Below, piece after piece: positions 7,426 to 16,032 of a DNA stretch of 47,800 bases. The stretch covers positions 1 to 47,800 of the forward strand of contig JAJFIR010000041.1 in the NCBI GenBank assembly GCA_021774795.1, written 5' to 3'. Positions within the stretch are counted from its first letter, which is position 1, and each line of letters starts with the position of its first letter. The stretch comes from Emcibacteraceae bacterium (GTDB lineage Bacteria > Pseudomonadota > Alphaproteobacteria > Sphingomonadales > Emcibacteraceae). The notes beneath the pieces were generated by a model. It was given only the letters and a program-made list of their open reading frames with translations. It did not search any database and was not told the origin of the DNA. The translations under genes and the position numbers were made by a program.

Positions 7426-7785
7426 ATGATGGCTATTGACCTAAAATCCATAGAAGAAGAAGTGATTGAAGAGATAAAAATAGTCAATGGAATAAATTAC
7501 CATGTAACACCTGACCATAAGGTTTTTCATGATTTATGGCTGTATGGGGATGATGCCGACGAGGTTCTAGACAGCTTAAGTGATAAATATGGCATTGAAG
7601 AAGCTGAATTCATTGGTAGCGACTACTGGCCTGATGAAGAACCATATCTTTTATTAGCCAGGTGGTTTTATCCGGAATATATTCATAAATGGAAACCTAT
7701 GACGGTCAGGGAGCTATCCACCCACGCTTATAATGCCATTATGAAAATACAAAATAGACAAAACGACAAGCCCCCGTGTCCTTAA
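7426..7785 (+). CDS. DUF1493-family protein
   Basis: A 119-residue acidic protein with the DUF1493 pattern: an N-terminal Asp/Glu-rich helix, then LWLYGDDADEVLDSLSDKYG, EAEFIGSDYWPDEE and a late MTVRELSTHAYNAI segment. The GDDADEVL box is the family hallmark and resembles acyl-carrier-like helices; function is unknown. Members are often found beside toxins or in effector-immunity islands. Two ATG codons (7426, 7429) are possible starts, with only a weak GGAC upstream. The stop lies inside the terminator hairpin. It closes the phage cargo region. Confidence 0.65.
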   Translation: MMAIDLKSIEEEVIEEIKIVNGINYHVTPDHKVFHDLWLYGDDADEVLDSLSDKYGIEEAEFIGSDYWPDEEPYLLLARWFYPEYIHKWKPMTVRELSTHAYNAIMKIQNRQNDKPPCP

Positions 7786-7803
7786 TTGGATGCGGGGTTT
7801 TTT
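7772..7803 (+). terminator. Intrinsic terminator at the end of the cargo region
   Basis: CCCCGTGTCC pairs fully with GGATGCGGGG (two G-U pairs) across a six-base loop and is followed by TTTTTT. It overlaps the stop codon of the DUF1493 gene. It is well placed to end the prophage transcript before the convergent PEP-CTERM gene. Confidence 0.85.
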
Positions 7804-7814
7804 GTTGTTTTAGG

Positions 7815-8456
7815 CTAATTCGTGTTTTTTCGGCGCCGCCAAATGGCCAACGAAAATGCGATGAGCCCACTTGCATAAATGGGAAGCGCGCCGGGAAGGG
7901 GAACAGTGTTTACCCCTCCCGTACCATTTTCACCGCCAGCCGCTGAAACCACAATATTATCAAATTGAAATAACGCGGCTTGCTTATTAAATAAAGTCAC
8001 AGAAGTTAAATTGGTAAACTGATCACTGAAATCAAGCCGATAAGTCCAGAAGGACGAAAGTCCGCTGATTACCAAGTCATCCGTTAATATGGTTGCGTCC
8101 TCTTTTACCGCAGAAATTCCTACTATCGGCGTTGCCGTGCTTAACATTTCCCCAAAATCAATTGAAAATAAGTCAAAAATCCCGCCAACACTTTTGGTTA
8201 TTGTCACGGATGCCAATTGAGTGAATAAAGATGTCGTACCGTTTGAGATTAAGTCTGCGGGTTTAATGCTGCTAAATCCTGTAGAGGTAAGCGTATAGCC
8301 GTCTTCAGTTATGGTCGTACCGTGATCACGGACATCAATGGGAAGCCAATCAAAATCAAGGGTAACGGTGGCGGCATTTGCGTAAAAAGAAGAAAGCCCC
8401 AGTCCTCCCAACACGATCAGGAGAGCGAAAGGCTTTTTGAAAAATGATGTAGTCAT
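7815..8456 (-). CDS. PEP-CTERM-type exported protein
   Basis: A 213-residue exported protein: N-terminal signal peptide (about 1-29, ending FYANAA), a beta-rich body, and a C-terminal sorting signal made of VPLPGALPIYASGLIAFSLA and RRRK. The VPLP variant of the PEP-CTERM signal is common in alphaproteobacteria; it is cut by an exosortase and links the protein to the exopolysaccharide or outer surface. The body has strands such as TSVTLFNKQAALFQFDNIVV, a jelly-roll-like ending usual in these proteins. No exosortase is seen in the window. A purine-rich GAGG precedes the start by about ten bases. Confidence 0.8.
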   Translation of the reverse strand: MTTSFFKKPFALLIVLGGLGLSSFYANAATVTLDFDWLPIDVRDHGTTITEDGYTLTSTGFSSIKPADLISNGTTSLFTQLASVTITKSVGGIFDLFSIDFGEMLSTATPIVGISAVKEDATILTDDLVISGLSSFWTYRLDFSDQFTNLTSVTLFNKQAALFQFDNIVVSAAGGENGTGGVNTVPLPGALPIYASGLIAFSLAIWRRRKNTN

Positions 8457-8698
8457 ATTATGACAACCTCAAAATGTCTTTATTCCTATTTTGTTCTATA
8501 TATACTATTTTTGTTCAGATGCAAGTTTTTAGTAAGCATTAACAATGACTTCGTATATTGGCACATGATAATTTGAGAATATTAAAGAAGAGTTAATTAG
8601 TTTTAGGTGCTTTTTTTCACTCGCCGATATGGGCAAGGCCAATTACAATAAAACCCCGCCCATATGAAGGCATTAAAGCCAAGAAAGTAAGAAACAGT

Positions 8699-8983
8699 TC
8701 ATATACTGTCGAAATATTGCCGGGCCGCCTTTATCCTTAAAAAATTGGGATCGGCATTTGGTAATTGCACTTGTTTTATGACCTCTTCCAGCATAGTCAG
8801 GATAAGTTCAGCGCGGATGATTAAGTTTTTTTCCTCGGTGCATTTCTCATCATAATCAATCCATTCAGGATGAGCGTGATGAATTTCTATTTCTTCCTCT
8901 ACTGTCGTGACAAAACTATTCAAGCTTTCACTAATTTGCTCCGGCATATATTGTTGTTCTGGCGATTGCGCTATATTGCTCAT
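8699..8983 (-). CDS. Small helical hypothetical protein
   Basis: A 94-residue soluble, acidic protein, predicted all-helical (NSFVTTVEEEIEIHHAHPEW, then ELILTMLEEVIKQVQLP). No family recognised. Its ATG overlaps the stop of the NnrU gene upstream on the same strand (ATGA), so it is translationally coupled to that membrane protein and probably expressed with it. The 240 bp between it and the PEP-CTERM gene hold only an ATATGGGC/GCCCATAT inverted repeat at 8627-8665. Confidence 0.65.
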   Translation of the reverse strand: MSNIAQSPEQQYMPEQISESLNSFVTTVEEEIEIHHAHPEWIDYDEKCTEEKNLIIRAELILTMLEEVIKQVQLPNADPNFLRIKAARQYFDSI

Positions 8984-9543
8984 GATACCATCACCGGCAC
9001 TCCGGCGATATAAGGATGAGCAAAAACAATTACCCCGTAAAGAACAATAGCAATGATAAGTTTAATGATATCGCTCTTTACCGGGGAGGCATCCGGTTTT
9101 TCCCATTCACCCTCGCGTTTGTTGATAATGAGTATCTCACTGACGGCCCAAATAATCATCCCACCAAAAAGAATTATCGATCTGCTGTCACCATTGGCGA
9201 TTAAATGACCAATACCCCAAACAATAACACCTGTAAGCATAGGATGGCGAATATAACGTTTGGCATTGCTCGGCCCATTTGCTGCGCCAAACAGATAAAA
9301 TGACATAATCATAAGAATACTTGTGATTTGTGCTGGATTTTCAAGCGGTTCGTAAACATACTCGGGCGCTGATGCCCGCCATCCAAAAACCATCAATAGG
9401 ATACTTGAAATTATCAGAATTGAAAAAAGGCCACGGTACCCATTTCCCATTTTTTCAATCAAATTCGCCCTTACATTTGGTAAAAAACCGGGTACATAGT
9501 GAACCCCGGACCAAAGTATAACTCCCGCAAGCAGCATATTCAT
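8980..9543 (-). CDS. NnrU family membrane protein
   Basis: A 187-residue inner-membrane protein with five or six hydrophobic segments and the NnrU signature: YRGLFSILIISS, then APEYVYEP, then AKRYIRHPMLTGVIVWGIGH with the RHP..TG..VWG..H core. NnrU was linked to nitrite/nitric oxide metabolism, and the fold belongs to the isoprenylcysteine methyltransferase-like membrane family; the actual reaction is unresolved. Start at ATG 9543 is supported by GGGAGGA upstream. It is the first gene of a two-gene unit with 8699-8983. No denitrification genes are nearby. Confidence 0.85.
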   Translation of the reverse strand: MNMLLAGVILWSGVHYVPGFLPNVRANLIEKMGNGYRGLFSILIISSILLMVFGWRASAPEYVYEPLENPAQITSILMIMSFYLFGAANGPSNAKRYIRHPMLTGVIVWGIGHLIANGDSRSIILFGGMIIWAVSEILIINKREGEWEKPDASPVKSDIIKLIIAIVLYGVIVFAHPYIAGVPVMVS

Positions 9544-9680
9544 GATGTTTTTCCTCCCGTAATATATCCCGAATTTAGCCTACATAATTATCTCTGCGTT
9601 GGCAATATGTTCCGGCGGTGCAAATTGACAGAACCGTTGAAGCGATGTAATCATGTGACAAGGTTTTAAGGGAATGACAT

Positions 9681-10565
9681 TTGACACATAAAATTAGAGA
9701 CGAAAAAGAATTAGAATACTTTCTTAAATCATTTGAAGAAGCTTCCAAGCATGTTCGCTTTCTTTTGTTCTTGTTATTGCTGTCATCCATTTATGTTGTC
9801 ATCGCAGCCTATACCGGAAATTGGCAAAATGAAACTTTGGTTTTACCATTACTAGAAGCGGAAATATCAAGGCGCTGGTTTTTTGGTATTAGTCCGATGT
9901 TTATTTTGTTTAACTATGTTTATTTTCATCTTTATTTAAAAGACCTTATTACCAGAGGACTAATATTTCGAAATTTGGACATAGAGTGTTCCCTAGTTGA
10001 AAAAAGATTTCTTTTATATCCATGGATGTTACCTCCTGATAAAGAAAACCAAGACCCAAAAACTCGATCATTTAACCAGAGGTTTTTGGTATTTTGCATT
10101 AATATGATTTTTTGGTGGTCCGGACCAGCAGTTTTACTAGCCATATTAATGGCCTATATATTTCAACAAGATATCGCGGCGCTGGTTCCCTATGTTTGTT
10201 TCTGTTTGTCGATCCTTCATTATGTTTTAAATTCAAGGGTTGCAAAATCAAATTTCAAAAAGTTCTTTATGACTTATTTATCGTTATTTCTGTTTTTTAT
10301 AACGATCACCGCTGTTCCCGCTATTCCTGAGTTCTTTGGAATAGCAAAGATAGAAGAGGACACGTTTAGCGTCATAATTCGTTTCTTTTTTCGGACCTTT
10401 TTTGTTATTTATTTTGGTGTATTCGCCATACCAAAGGAATGGAAATCTGATAAACCGTTAAAACGAAAATCCTTCTTCATCACCTTATATTCTATCGGGT
10501 TTCTTATGTTTGCCATTGGTCTTTTTGATGTTTTATTCAATGAGCAAGTTCCATTTGAACAATAA
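9681..10565 (+). CDS. Multi-pass membrane protein, TTG start
   Basis: A 294-residue protein with about seven hydrophobic segments (about 25-45, 70-92, 137-160, 167-185, 195-215, 230-250, 262-285). TTG 9681 is the only usable start: an in-frame stop lies two codons upstream, the next Met is 70 codons in, and AAGGGA sits eight bases before it. The N-terminal part (SSIYVVIAAYTGNWQNETLV, then LPLLEAEI and LFNYVYFHLYLKDL) resembles a membrane module seen at the N-terminus of some pentapeptide-repeat and signalling membrane proteins, here without the repeats. Function unknown. It is divergent from NnrU. Confidence 0.7.
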   Translation: MTHKIRDEKELEYFLKSFEEASKHVRFLLFLLLLSSIYVVIAAYTGNWQNETLVLPLLEAEISRRWFFGISPMFILFNYVYFHLYLKDLITRGLIFRNLDIECSLVEKRFLLYPWMLPPDKENQDPKTRSFNQRFLVFCINMIFWWSGPAVLLAILMAYIFQQDIAALVPYVCFCLSILHYVLNSRVAKSNFKKFFMTYLSLFLFFITITAVPAIPEFFGIAKIEEDTFSVIIRFFFRTFFVIYFGVFAIPKEWKSDKPLKRKSFFITLYSIGFLMFAIGLFDVLFNEQVPFEQ

Positions 10566-10754
10566 ACTTCCATATGCGTTAAATTAAATTTTCCGAATTC
10601 ATCTTATCAGTAAAATTCTATTCAACTAAATAACCAAACCTTGAAGTCCGCGATATGGAAAGTAGATATATTTTTCTTTTTGGTCTTTTACGATTTTTGT
10701 TCTTTGTTTGCAAAGGGATATTGAATTATTCGACTGACCCCTTATATACAACAT

Positions 10755-11120
10755 ATGAGACATCAATGGACAAAATTTGACGAGTTTAAATTTCAATTTG
10801 GCAGAAATATGAAAGCTATACTGGTATCTTTAGTTTTGCTTATTGGTCTTGGGGCTTATATTCTTGACGTACCCGTTCATAAAGAATATGTCGCAGCGAC
10901 TATTTCCGGTGAAACATACAGTCAAAGGGAAACCGGATCCTTCAGGGTGGTTGCAGCAACACTTGATTCTGGTCAACAGATACGCGTTAATTCTTTCTCT
11001 GATCCTCAAACAAAAGTTGGAGCGTTCATAAGACTGGATAAAAGAACGAGTTCCATTTTTGGTCGTCGCAGTTATCATTTCGTTGAGTATTTGGAAGAAG
11101 AACTTGATGAAATAAAGTAA
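10755..11120 (+). CDS. Small membrane-anchored protein of unknown function
   Basis: A 121-residue protein. A hydrophobic segment (about 19-38, MKAILVSLVLLIGLGAYIL) anchors a compact beta-rich domain (about 45-115) with SFRVVAATLDSGQQIRVNSF and KVGAFIRLDKRTSSIFGRRS, an OB-like strand pattern. Start uncertain: ATG 10755 gives the longest frame, ATG 10809 begins at the anchor; neither has a strong Shine-Dalgarno. It sits alone between the membrane protein and the beta-propeller gene. Not recognised. Confidence 0.55.
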   Translation: MRHQWTKFDEFKFQFGRNMKAILVSLVLLIGLGAYILDVPVHKEYVAATISGETYSQRETGSFRVVAATLDSGQQIRVNSFSDPQTKVGAFIRLDKRTSSIFGRRSYHFVEYLEEELDEIK

Positions 11121-11209
11121 CGAAATAAATTAGGTCTCTATTGCCCCCCTGCGCCTAAGATGCTAGCCTCTTTTCATAAATATATGGGGATATAAAAGAG
11201 GAAAATTCA

Positions 11210-14200
11210 ATGAAAAGATTCAGTACACTCTTAATCAGCGCGGCATTGACCATTCTGCCTGCTGCTGCGCCGCAGATCGCAGTTGCGACTGGCGTAAATA
11301 TCGGCGGCAAATATGAAAGTTATGAATTTCGCAACGTTGGCCCAACCCGTGGTGGTCGTGTTACGGCGGTTACAGGAACCATTGCCGCAAACTCAACCTT
11401 TTATTTGGGTGCTTCAGGCGGCGGTGTTTGGAAAACGGAAGATTACGGCAGAACATGGAACAACGTATCTGATGGATATTTTGCAACGCCGTCCATAGGT
11501 GATATTGCAGTCGCGCAAAATGATGCAAATATTGTTTATGTGGGCACCGGTTCAGACGGGCTTAGATCAAATGTGATTGCCGGGAAGGGGGCCTATAAAT
11601 CCATTGATGGTGGTACAACCTGGGATCATATCGGCCTTGATAACACGGGGCAAATAGGGGCCGTTGAAATTGACCCGACAAATAACAATATTGTGTATGT
11701 GGCGGCAATCGGCAACGCGTTTGGCCCGAACGAAGATCGCGGATTATTCAAAACCAGCGATGGCGGTCGGTCATGGACAAAGGTTTTATATATTTCAGAC
11801 ACGGTGGGCATTACCGACGTTGAAATGCATCCAAGTAATCCAAATATCCTTTATGCCAGTGCATGGAAAGCCGAACGCAAGCCATGGACGATTATTAGTG
11901 GCGGGGAAATGTCAGAAAATGAAGGTGGCATATATAAATCTGTTGACGGTGGTGAGACATGGGAAAAAATCAATAACGGACTTCCAACCGGATTAGTGGG
12001 TAAAATTGATCTCGCGGTTACACCGGCAAACTCGAGCGTGGTTGGCGCGATAGTAGAAGCACCAAACCCGGATGGGGGCTTATATTGGTCCGTGGATCAA
12101 GGTAAATCATGGGAACATGTGTCAAACGATAAGGGTGTTCAAAACAGGCCGTTTTATTACACCAACCTTGATATTGATCCGACAAACGAAAAAATAATTT
12201 ATTCAAATGCAAATCCGCTTAGAAAATCCGTGGACGGCGGCAAGAATTGGACAACCATGTCCGTACCCCACGGTGATAATCATGACATGTGGATAAACCC
12301 CAATTATCCCGATTTGTTTATTCAGGCAAATGATGGTGGTGCCAATGTTACGATGAATGGCGGAATGACCTGGTCAAGCCAGTTTAATCAACCCACCACG
12401 GAAGTATACCAGGTGGAAGTGGATGATCAGCACCCGTATTGGTTATATGCAGGAATGCAGGATAACGGCAGCACCATTTCCGTACCCAGTAATGCTCCCT
12501 TTGGCGCACAGCATACCAATGCCTTTATTCAGTATGCTGGCGGCTGTGAAACCGGCCCTGCTGTACCAAAGCCAGGCAACCACAATATCGTTTATAGTGA
12601 CTGTAAAGGCCGATTTGGTACATTTGATAAACGCACAGGAACGGAAAAAGCATATTATGTGGGCGCAACCAATATTTATGGCCACAACCCGGCCGATCTT
12701 AAATACCGCTTTCAACGTGTCGCCCCCATTCATGTATCACCCCATGATGCGGATGTGGTTTATCACGGATCGCAATATTTGCACCGCACCCGTGATGACG
12801 GCGTAACATGGGAGCAAATATCGCCGGATTTAACCGCCAATGAGCCCGATAAACAGGTTATTTCCGGCGCACCAATTACCCGCGATATTACCGGCGAGGA
12901 ATATTACAGTGTGATTTATTCTATTCAGGAAAGCACTGTTCAAAAAGGCGTTATCTGGATCGGTGCAAACGACGGGCCGATTCATGTGACCCTTGATGAT
13001 GGCGTCAGTTGGGAAAATGTAACACCCAGAATGCCAACCGGCGGCAGGGTGGACAGCGTCGCACCATCGCGGCATCAAGCAGGCAAAGCATATATCACCG
13101 TGCTGCGTTACCAATTTGATGATTGGAAGCCGTATATTTATAGAACCACTGATTTTGGCCAGAGCTGGAAAAACATAACGCAAGGCATACCGGATAATTA
13201 CCCGGTGCGTGTTGTTCGTGAAAGCCCGGATCATGAAGGATTGCTTATCGCCGGAACGGAATTTGGCATGTTCATGTCTCATGACGACGGTGAAAACTGG
13301 GAAGAATTTCAGCAAAACCTTCCGGTAACACCGGTAACAGATATAAAATTCATTCGCGGTGATTTGGCTGTTTCAACAATGGGCCGTGGGTTTTGGGTGC
13401 TGGATAATGTACAAAGTGTTGCGGAAGCGGCCACGGCAAGCGGGAGTACGTTGAAAGTTGCCGCGCCAAAGGACACGTATCGTTATCGTCGCCCGCGCGG
13501 CGTGCCTCGTGACGGAACGTCAGCTGGTGTGCCAGAGCTTCCAAAACCAACCGTAGCCATTGATTATTATGTACCGGAAGGCGACCATCCGGATATCAGG
13601 TTTGAAATCCTTGACGCCCAGGGCGATGTGGTCACAACATATTATAATGACGGCAACGATGCCGAGGATATGGGGGCAGAAGCACCATTGCATATTCATG
13701 ACACAGGTCTTGAAATGGATGCGGGTCTTAACCGTTTCCGTTGGGATATGACACATCTTGGTCCGTGGAATAAAGACATAGACCGCCGCTATTCCGATGG
13801 CCCTATTGCTGTACCGGGGACGTATCAAGCGCGTGTTACAGTTGGCGGTCAAACCGCAGTAGCAAGCTTTAACCTGATGGTTGATCCGCGGGTGACCGAA
13901 CAAGGCATCAATGTCACGGATATCGCCGAGCAAATAACCTTGCAAGCGCATATATCTGAGCTACTTACCAAATCACGTAAACTGGAAGAAGAAGCGAAAG
14001 CCGAACACGGCGCACTTCACCGTAAATATAGGGGACAGTCCGCTGAAGACCGTGGCGCAGAAGCCAACGCAGACTTTGACCGCGTTCATGCAGCGGTTCG
14101 CACGCTGGGAACACCGAATGTTATTTACCCTAAAGCGGGCCTTTCAGGAATGATCAGCTATTTGTATAATATCAATTCTGATGCGGACCAGATCCCCGGG

Positions 14201-14275
14201 AAGGACAGCATTGAAAGGTTCGCAGAGCTTTCCGCCGAATATGAATCTGTAGAGGCCGCGTACCGTAACAAATAG
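11210..14275 (+). CDS. Secreted Asp-box (BNR/sortilin-like) beta-propeller protein
   Basis: A 1021-residue exported protein with a signal peptide (about 1-26, ending IAVA). From about 75 to 730 there are about eleven Asp-box turns of the form SxDxGxxW, for example EDYGRTW, IDGGTTW, SDGGRSW, VDGGETW, RDDGVTW, LDDGVSW and HDDGENW. They build one or two beta-propellers of the VPS10/sortilin or BNR class. A C-terminal part (about 780-920) looks like an Ig-like domain (HPDIRFEILDAQGDVVTTYY), followed by a helical tail. Such proteins occur widely in marine bacteria, often labelled glycosyl hydrolase, but no sialidase catalytic residues are evident. Binding or peptide handling in the periplasm is likely. 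AGAGGAAAA precedes the start. Confidence 0.85.
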   Translation: MKRFSTLLISAALTILPAAAPQIAVATGVNIGGKYESYEFRNVGPTRGGRVTAVTGTIAANSTFYLGASGGGVWKTEDYGRTWNNVSDGYFATPSIGDIAVAQNDANIVYVGTGSDGLRSNVIAGKGAYKSIDGGTTWDHIGLDNTGQIGAVEIDPTNNNIVYVAAIGNAFGPNEDRGLFKTSDGGRSWTKVLYISDTVGITDVEMHPSNPNILYASAWKAERKPWTIISGGEMSENEGGIYKSVDGGETWEKINNGLPTGLVGKIDLAVTPANSSVVGAIVEAPNPDGGLYWSVDQGKSWEHVSNDKGVQNRPFYYTNLDIDPTNEKIIYSNANPLRKSVDGGKNWTTMSVPHGDNHDMWINPNYPDLFIQANDGGANVTMNGGMTWSSQFNQPTTEVYQVEVDDQHPYWLYAGMQDNGSTISVPSNAPFGAQHTNAFIQYAGGCETGPAVPKPGNHNIVYSDCKGRFGTFDKRTGTEKAYYVGATNIYGHNPADLKYRFQRVAPIHVSPHDADVVYHGSQYLHRTRDDGVTWEQISPDLTANEPDKQVISGAPITRDITGEEYYSVIYSIQESTVQKGVIWIGANDGPIHVTLDDGVSWENVTPRMPTGGRVDSVAPSRHQAGKAYITVLRYQFDDWKPYIYRTTDFGQSWKNITQGIPDNYPVRVVRESPDHEGLLIAGTEFGMFMSHDDGENWEEFQQNLPVTPVTDIKFIRGDLAVSTMGRGFWVLDNVQSVAEAATASGSTLKVAAPKDTYRYRRPRGVPRDGTSAGVPELPKPTVAIDYYVPEGDHPDIRFEILDAQGDVVTTYYNDGNDAEDMGAEAPLHIHDTGLEMDAGLNRFRWDMTHLGPWNKDIDRRYSDGPIAVPGTYQARVTVGGQTAVASFNLMVDPRVTEQGINVTDIAEQITLQAHISELLTKSRKLEEEAKAEHGALHRKYRGQSAEDRGAEANADFDRVHAAVRTLGTPNVIYPKAGLSGMISYLYNINSDADQIPGKDSIERFAELSAEYESVEAAYRNK

Positions 14276-14333
14276 CAATTGAAGCGATAAAAGAATGATC
14301 TCAAAAGTTTGATCGCTTTTGGGGCCATTTTTT

Positions 14334-14348
14334 GTTAACATGGTTAAC
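14334..14348. promoter_or_regulatory. GTTAAC-ATG-GTTAAC palindrome upstream of the lectin-like gene
   Basis: Two copies of GTTAAC separated by three bases form a symmetric 15-bp site 33 bp before the next start. It could be an operator; no dedicated regulator is adjacent. Confidence 0.35.
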
Positions 14349-14381
14349 GGCATCTAAACATATAGCAATTGGGAGCAATTA

Positions 14382-15011
14382 ATGAGTATTAAAACAACAA
14401 TATTGGCCATAACGGGCGCATTGCTCGTCGCGGGTTCAGCAATGGCACAGGACACGTCGATAAGCTTTTTCATTACCAGTAAAGGATCAGGCGACGGGGC
14501 TAACCTTGGCGGCATTTCCGGCGCGGATATGGTATGTCAGAGACTGGGAACGGCAGCCGGGCAGGGCGGTAAATACTGGAAGGCCTATCTTTCCACCAAT
14601 GGTGAAGCCGGCGTTAATGCCCGTGACCGTATTGGGGCCGGGCCATGGTATAATGCCAAAGGCACGATGGTCGCGATGAGTGTCGCGGATCTGCATTCAG
14701 ATAATAATAAACTCAGTAAGGAAAATTCGCTGACAGAAACCGGAATGATGGTTAATGGCCGTGGAGACAGTCCAAACATGCATGATATTATCACAGGCAG
14801 TAACCTTGACGGCACTGCAAGCGAGAATACCTGTATGAACTGGACAACTAATGCAGAAGATGGCAGCGCAAACGTCGGCCATCATGATCGGCAAGGAGGC
14901 GGCACAAACCCTACTTCATGGAATTTTGCCCATCCATCACGAGGATGCAGCCAACAAAATCTCATCGCCACCGGTGGAAACGGCTATTTTTATTGTTTCG
15001 CTGCCAATTAA
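14382..15011 (+). CDS. Secreted lectin-like (C-type-lectin/endostatin-fold) protein
   Basis: A 209-residue exported protein with a clear signal peptide (about 1-22, ending SAMA). The mature part starts FFITSKGSGDGANLGGISGA, then DMVCQRLGTAAGQGGKYWKA and YLST, continuing with ARDRIGAGPWYNAKG and a Cys-rich end (SENTCMNW, SRGCSQQN, YFYCFAAN). The GDGAxLGGxxGADxxCQ...WxAYLS pattern is typical of secreted proteins with the C-type-lectin-like or endostatin-like fold. Cys residues probably form disulfides in the periplasm or outside. Ligand unknown. The gene follows the beta-propeller gene by 106 bp and may be expressed independently from the palindrome-containing region. Confidence 0.75.
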   Translation: MSIKTTILAITGALLVAGSAMAQDTSISFFITSKGSGDGANLGGISGADMVCQRLGTAAGQGGKYWKAYLSTNGEAGVNARDRIGAGPWYNAKGTMVAMSVADLHSDNNKLSKENSLTETGMMVNGRGDSPNMHDIITGSNLDGTASENTCMNWTTNAEDGSANVGHHDRQGGGTNPTSWNFAHPSRGCSQQNLIATGGNGYFYCFAAN

Positions 15012-15048
15012 TCAGCGCAAAATTACTTTGTAAAATAGAGTTCAGTGT

Positions 15049-16002
15049 ATGATTAAAATGCTTGTTGTTGGGGTCGGTAGCATGGGTTTTTCTCATGTGA
15101 AGGCCTACGGAGCAATTGGCGACTTTGAAATAGTCGGGCTTGTCGCTCGCGATTTTAGTAAATGGCCTGACGTTCCACCGAAATTTCCCGATGTGCCGCT
15201 TTATAGTGATTTTTATCAGGCTTTGGATTTCTGTAAGCCTGACGCGGTATCTATAAACAGTTATACGGATACCCATGCGGACTTTTCTATTGCCGCAATG
15301 GAAGCAGGGGCCCATGTGTTTGTTGAAAAACCACTGGCACTTAATACGAGCGACGCAACCAGGGTAATAGATACCGCGCGCCGTACAGACCGTAAGATGC
15401 TTGTTGGCTATATTTTACGGCATCACCCCGTATGGATGAAGTTCATTGACGTATGTCGTTCCCTGGGCCGTCCCATGGCGTTAAATATGACTTCTAATCA
15501 ATATAGTGTTGGTGATGACTGGATCACCCATAAAAGAATATTATCCGCCGGATTATCGCCGCTCGTGGATTGCGGGATACATTATGCGGATGTTATGCTG
15601 CAAATTATGAAAGAATCACCTGTATCGATTGCCGCAGACGGTAAAAAAACCACTGATGACGTTATGGTGGAAAATGATACCAATATGACAATTAATTTTG
15701 AAGATGGTTCAAGTCTTTATTTTGAAAGTGCTTTTGGCCCGTCAGTCGAGAAAAATTTTGTCAATTATAGACGCGCGAAAAGCGAAAATGGCACAGCAGA
15801 AATTACAGAGAACAATGTCGTCATGCATAATGCCACAGAATATTACTTTAGCGAAGAAGAACAGGACAGCGCGGTCATCAAACAAGCGGAATATTTTCAG
15901 AAATGCATCAATGATGATTTAAACCTTGAAGATCACTGGAATGATGCGATATTAAGTTTAGAGATCGTATTAAACGCCGAAAAAGTTATGAAAAACAATT
16001 AA
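15049..16002 (+). CDS. Gfo/Idh/MocA family oxidoreductase
   Basis: A 317-residue NAD(P)-dependent dehydrogenase. The N-terminal Rossmann fold shows VGVGSMGFSHVKAYG (GxGxxG), and residues about 92-96 hold the family EKPLA motif that positions catalytic Lys. The C-terminal domain carries GLSPLVDCGIHYADVMLQ, matching the family's substrate-side DxxxHxxD-like motif. Substrates are sugars, inositols or related polyols and the particular one cannot be read from sequence. It follows the lectin-like gene by 37 bp on the same strand. Confidence 0.85.
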   Translation: MIKMLVVGVGSMGFSHVKAYGAIGDFEIVGLVARDFSKWPDVPPKFPDVPLYSDFYQALDFCKPDAVSINSYTDTHADFSIAAMEAGAHVFVEKPLALNTSDATRVIDTARRTDRKMLVGYILRHHPVWMKFIDVCRSLGRPMALNMTSNQYSVGDDWITHKRILSAGLSPLVDCGIHYADVMLQIMKESPVSIAADGKKTTDDVMVENDTNMTINFEDGSSLYFESAFGPSVEKNFVNYRRAKSENGTAEITENNVVMHNATEYYFSEEEQDSAVIKQAEYFQKCINDDLNLEDHWNDAILSLEIVLNAEKVMKNN

Positions 16003-16032
16003 TCTATTAAATTAAGTAAAACAAATAACTAT

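Noticed and set aside
1-7803. Integrase, attachment site or full prophage boundaries
   Set aside because: No integrase is seen, and no tRNA or direct-repeat boundary near 7.8 kb. The left boundary is outside the window.
8627-8665. ATATGGGC/GCCCATAT inverted repeat as a terminator for the 8699-8983 gene
   Set aside because: The loop is 23 bases and no T run follows on the minus strand, so termination is not supported.
10654-10780. A 41-codon hydrophobic ORF (MESRYIFLFGLLRF...) before the small membrane protein
   Set aside because: No ribosome-binding site, very AT-rich, and overlaps the next gene out of frame. Probably chance.
12830-13951. Long open frames on the minus strand opposite the Asp-box gene
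   Set aside because: They mirror a strongly supported long coding sequence with Asp-box repeats and show no family features of their own.
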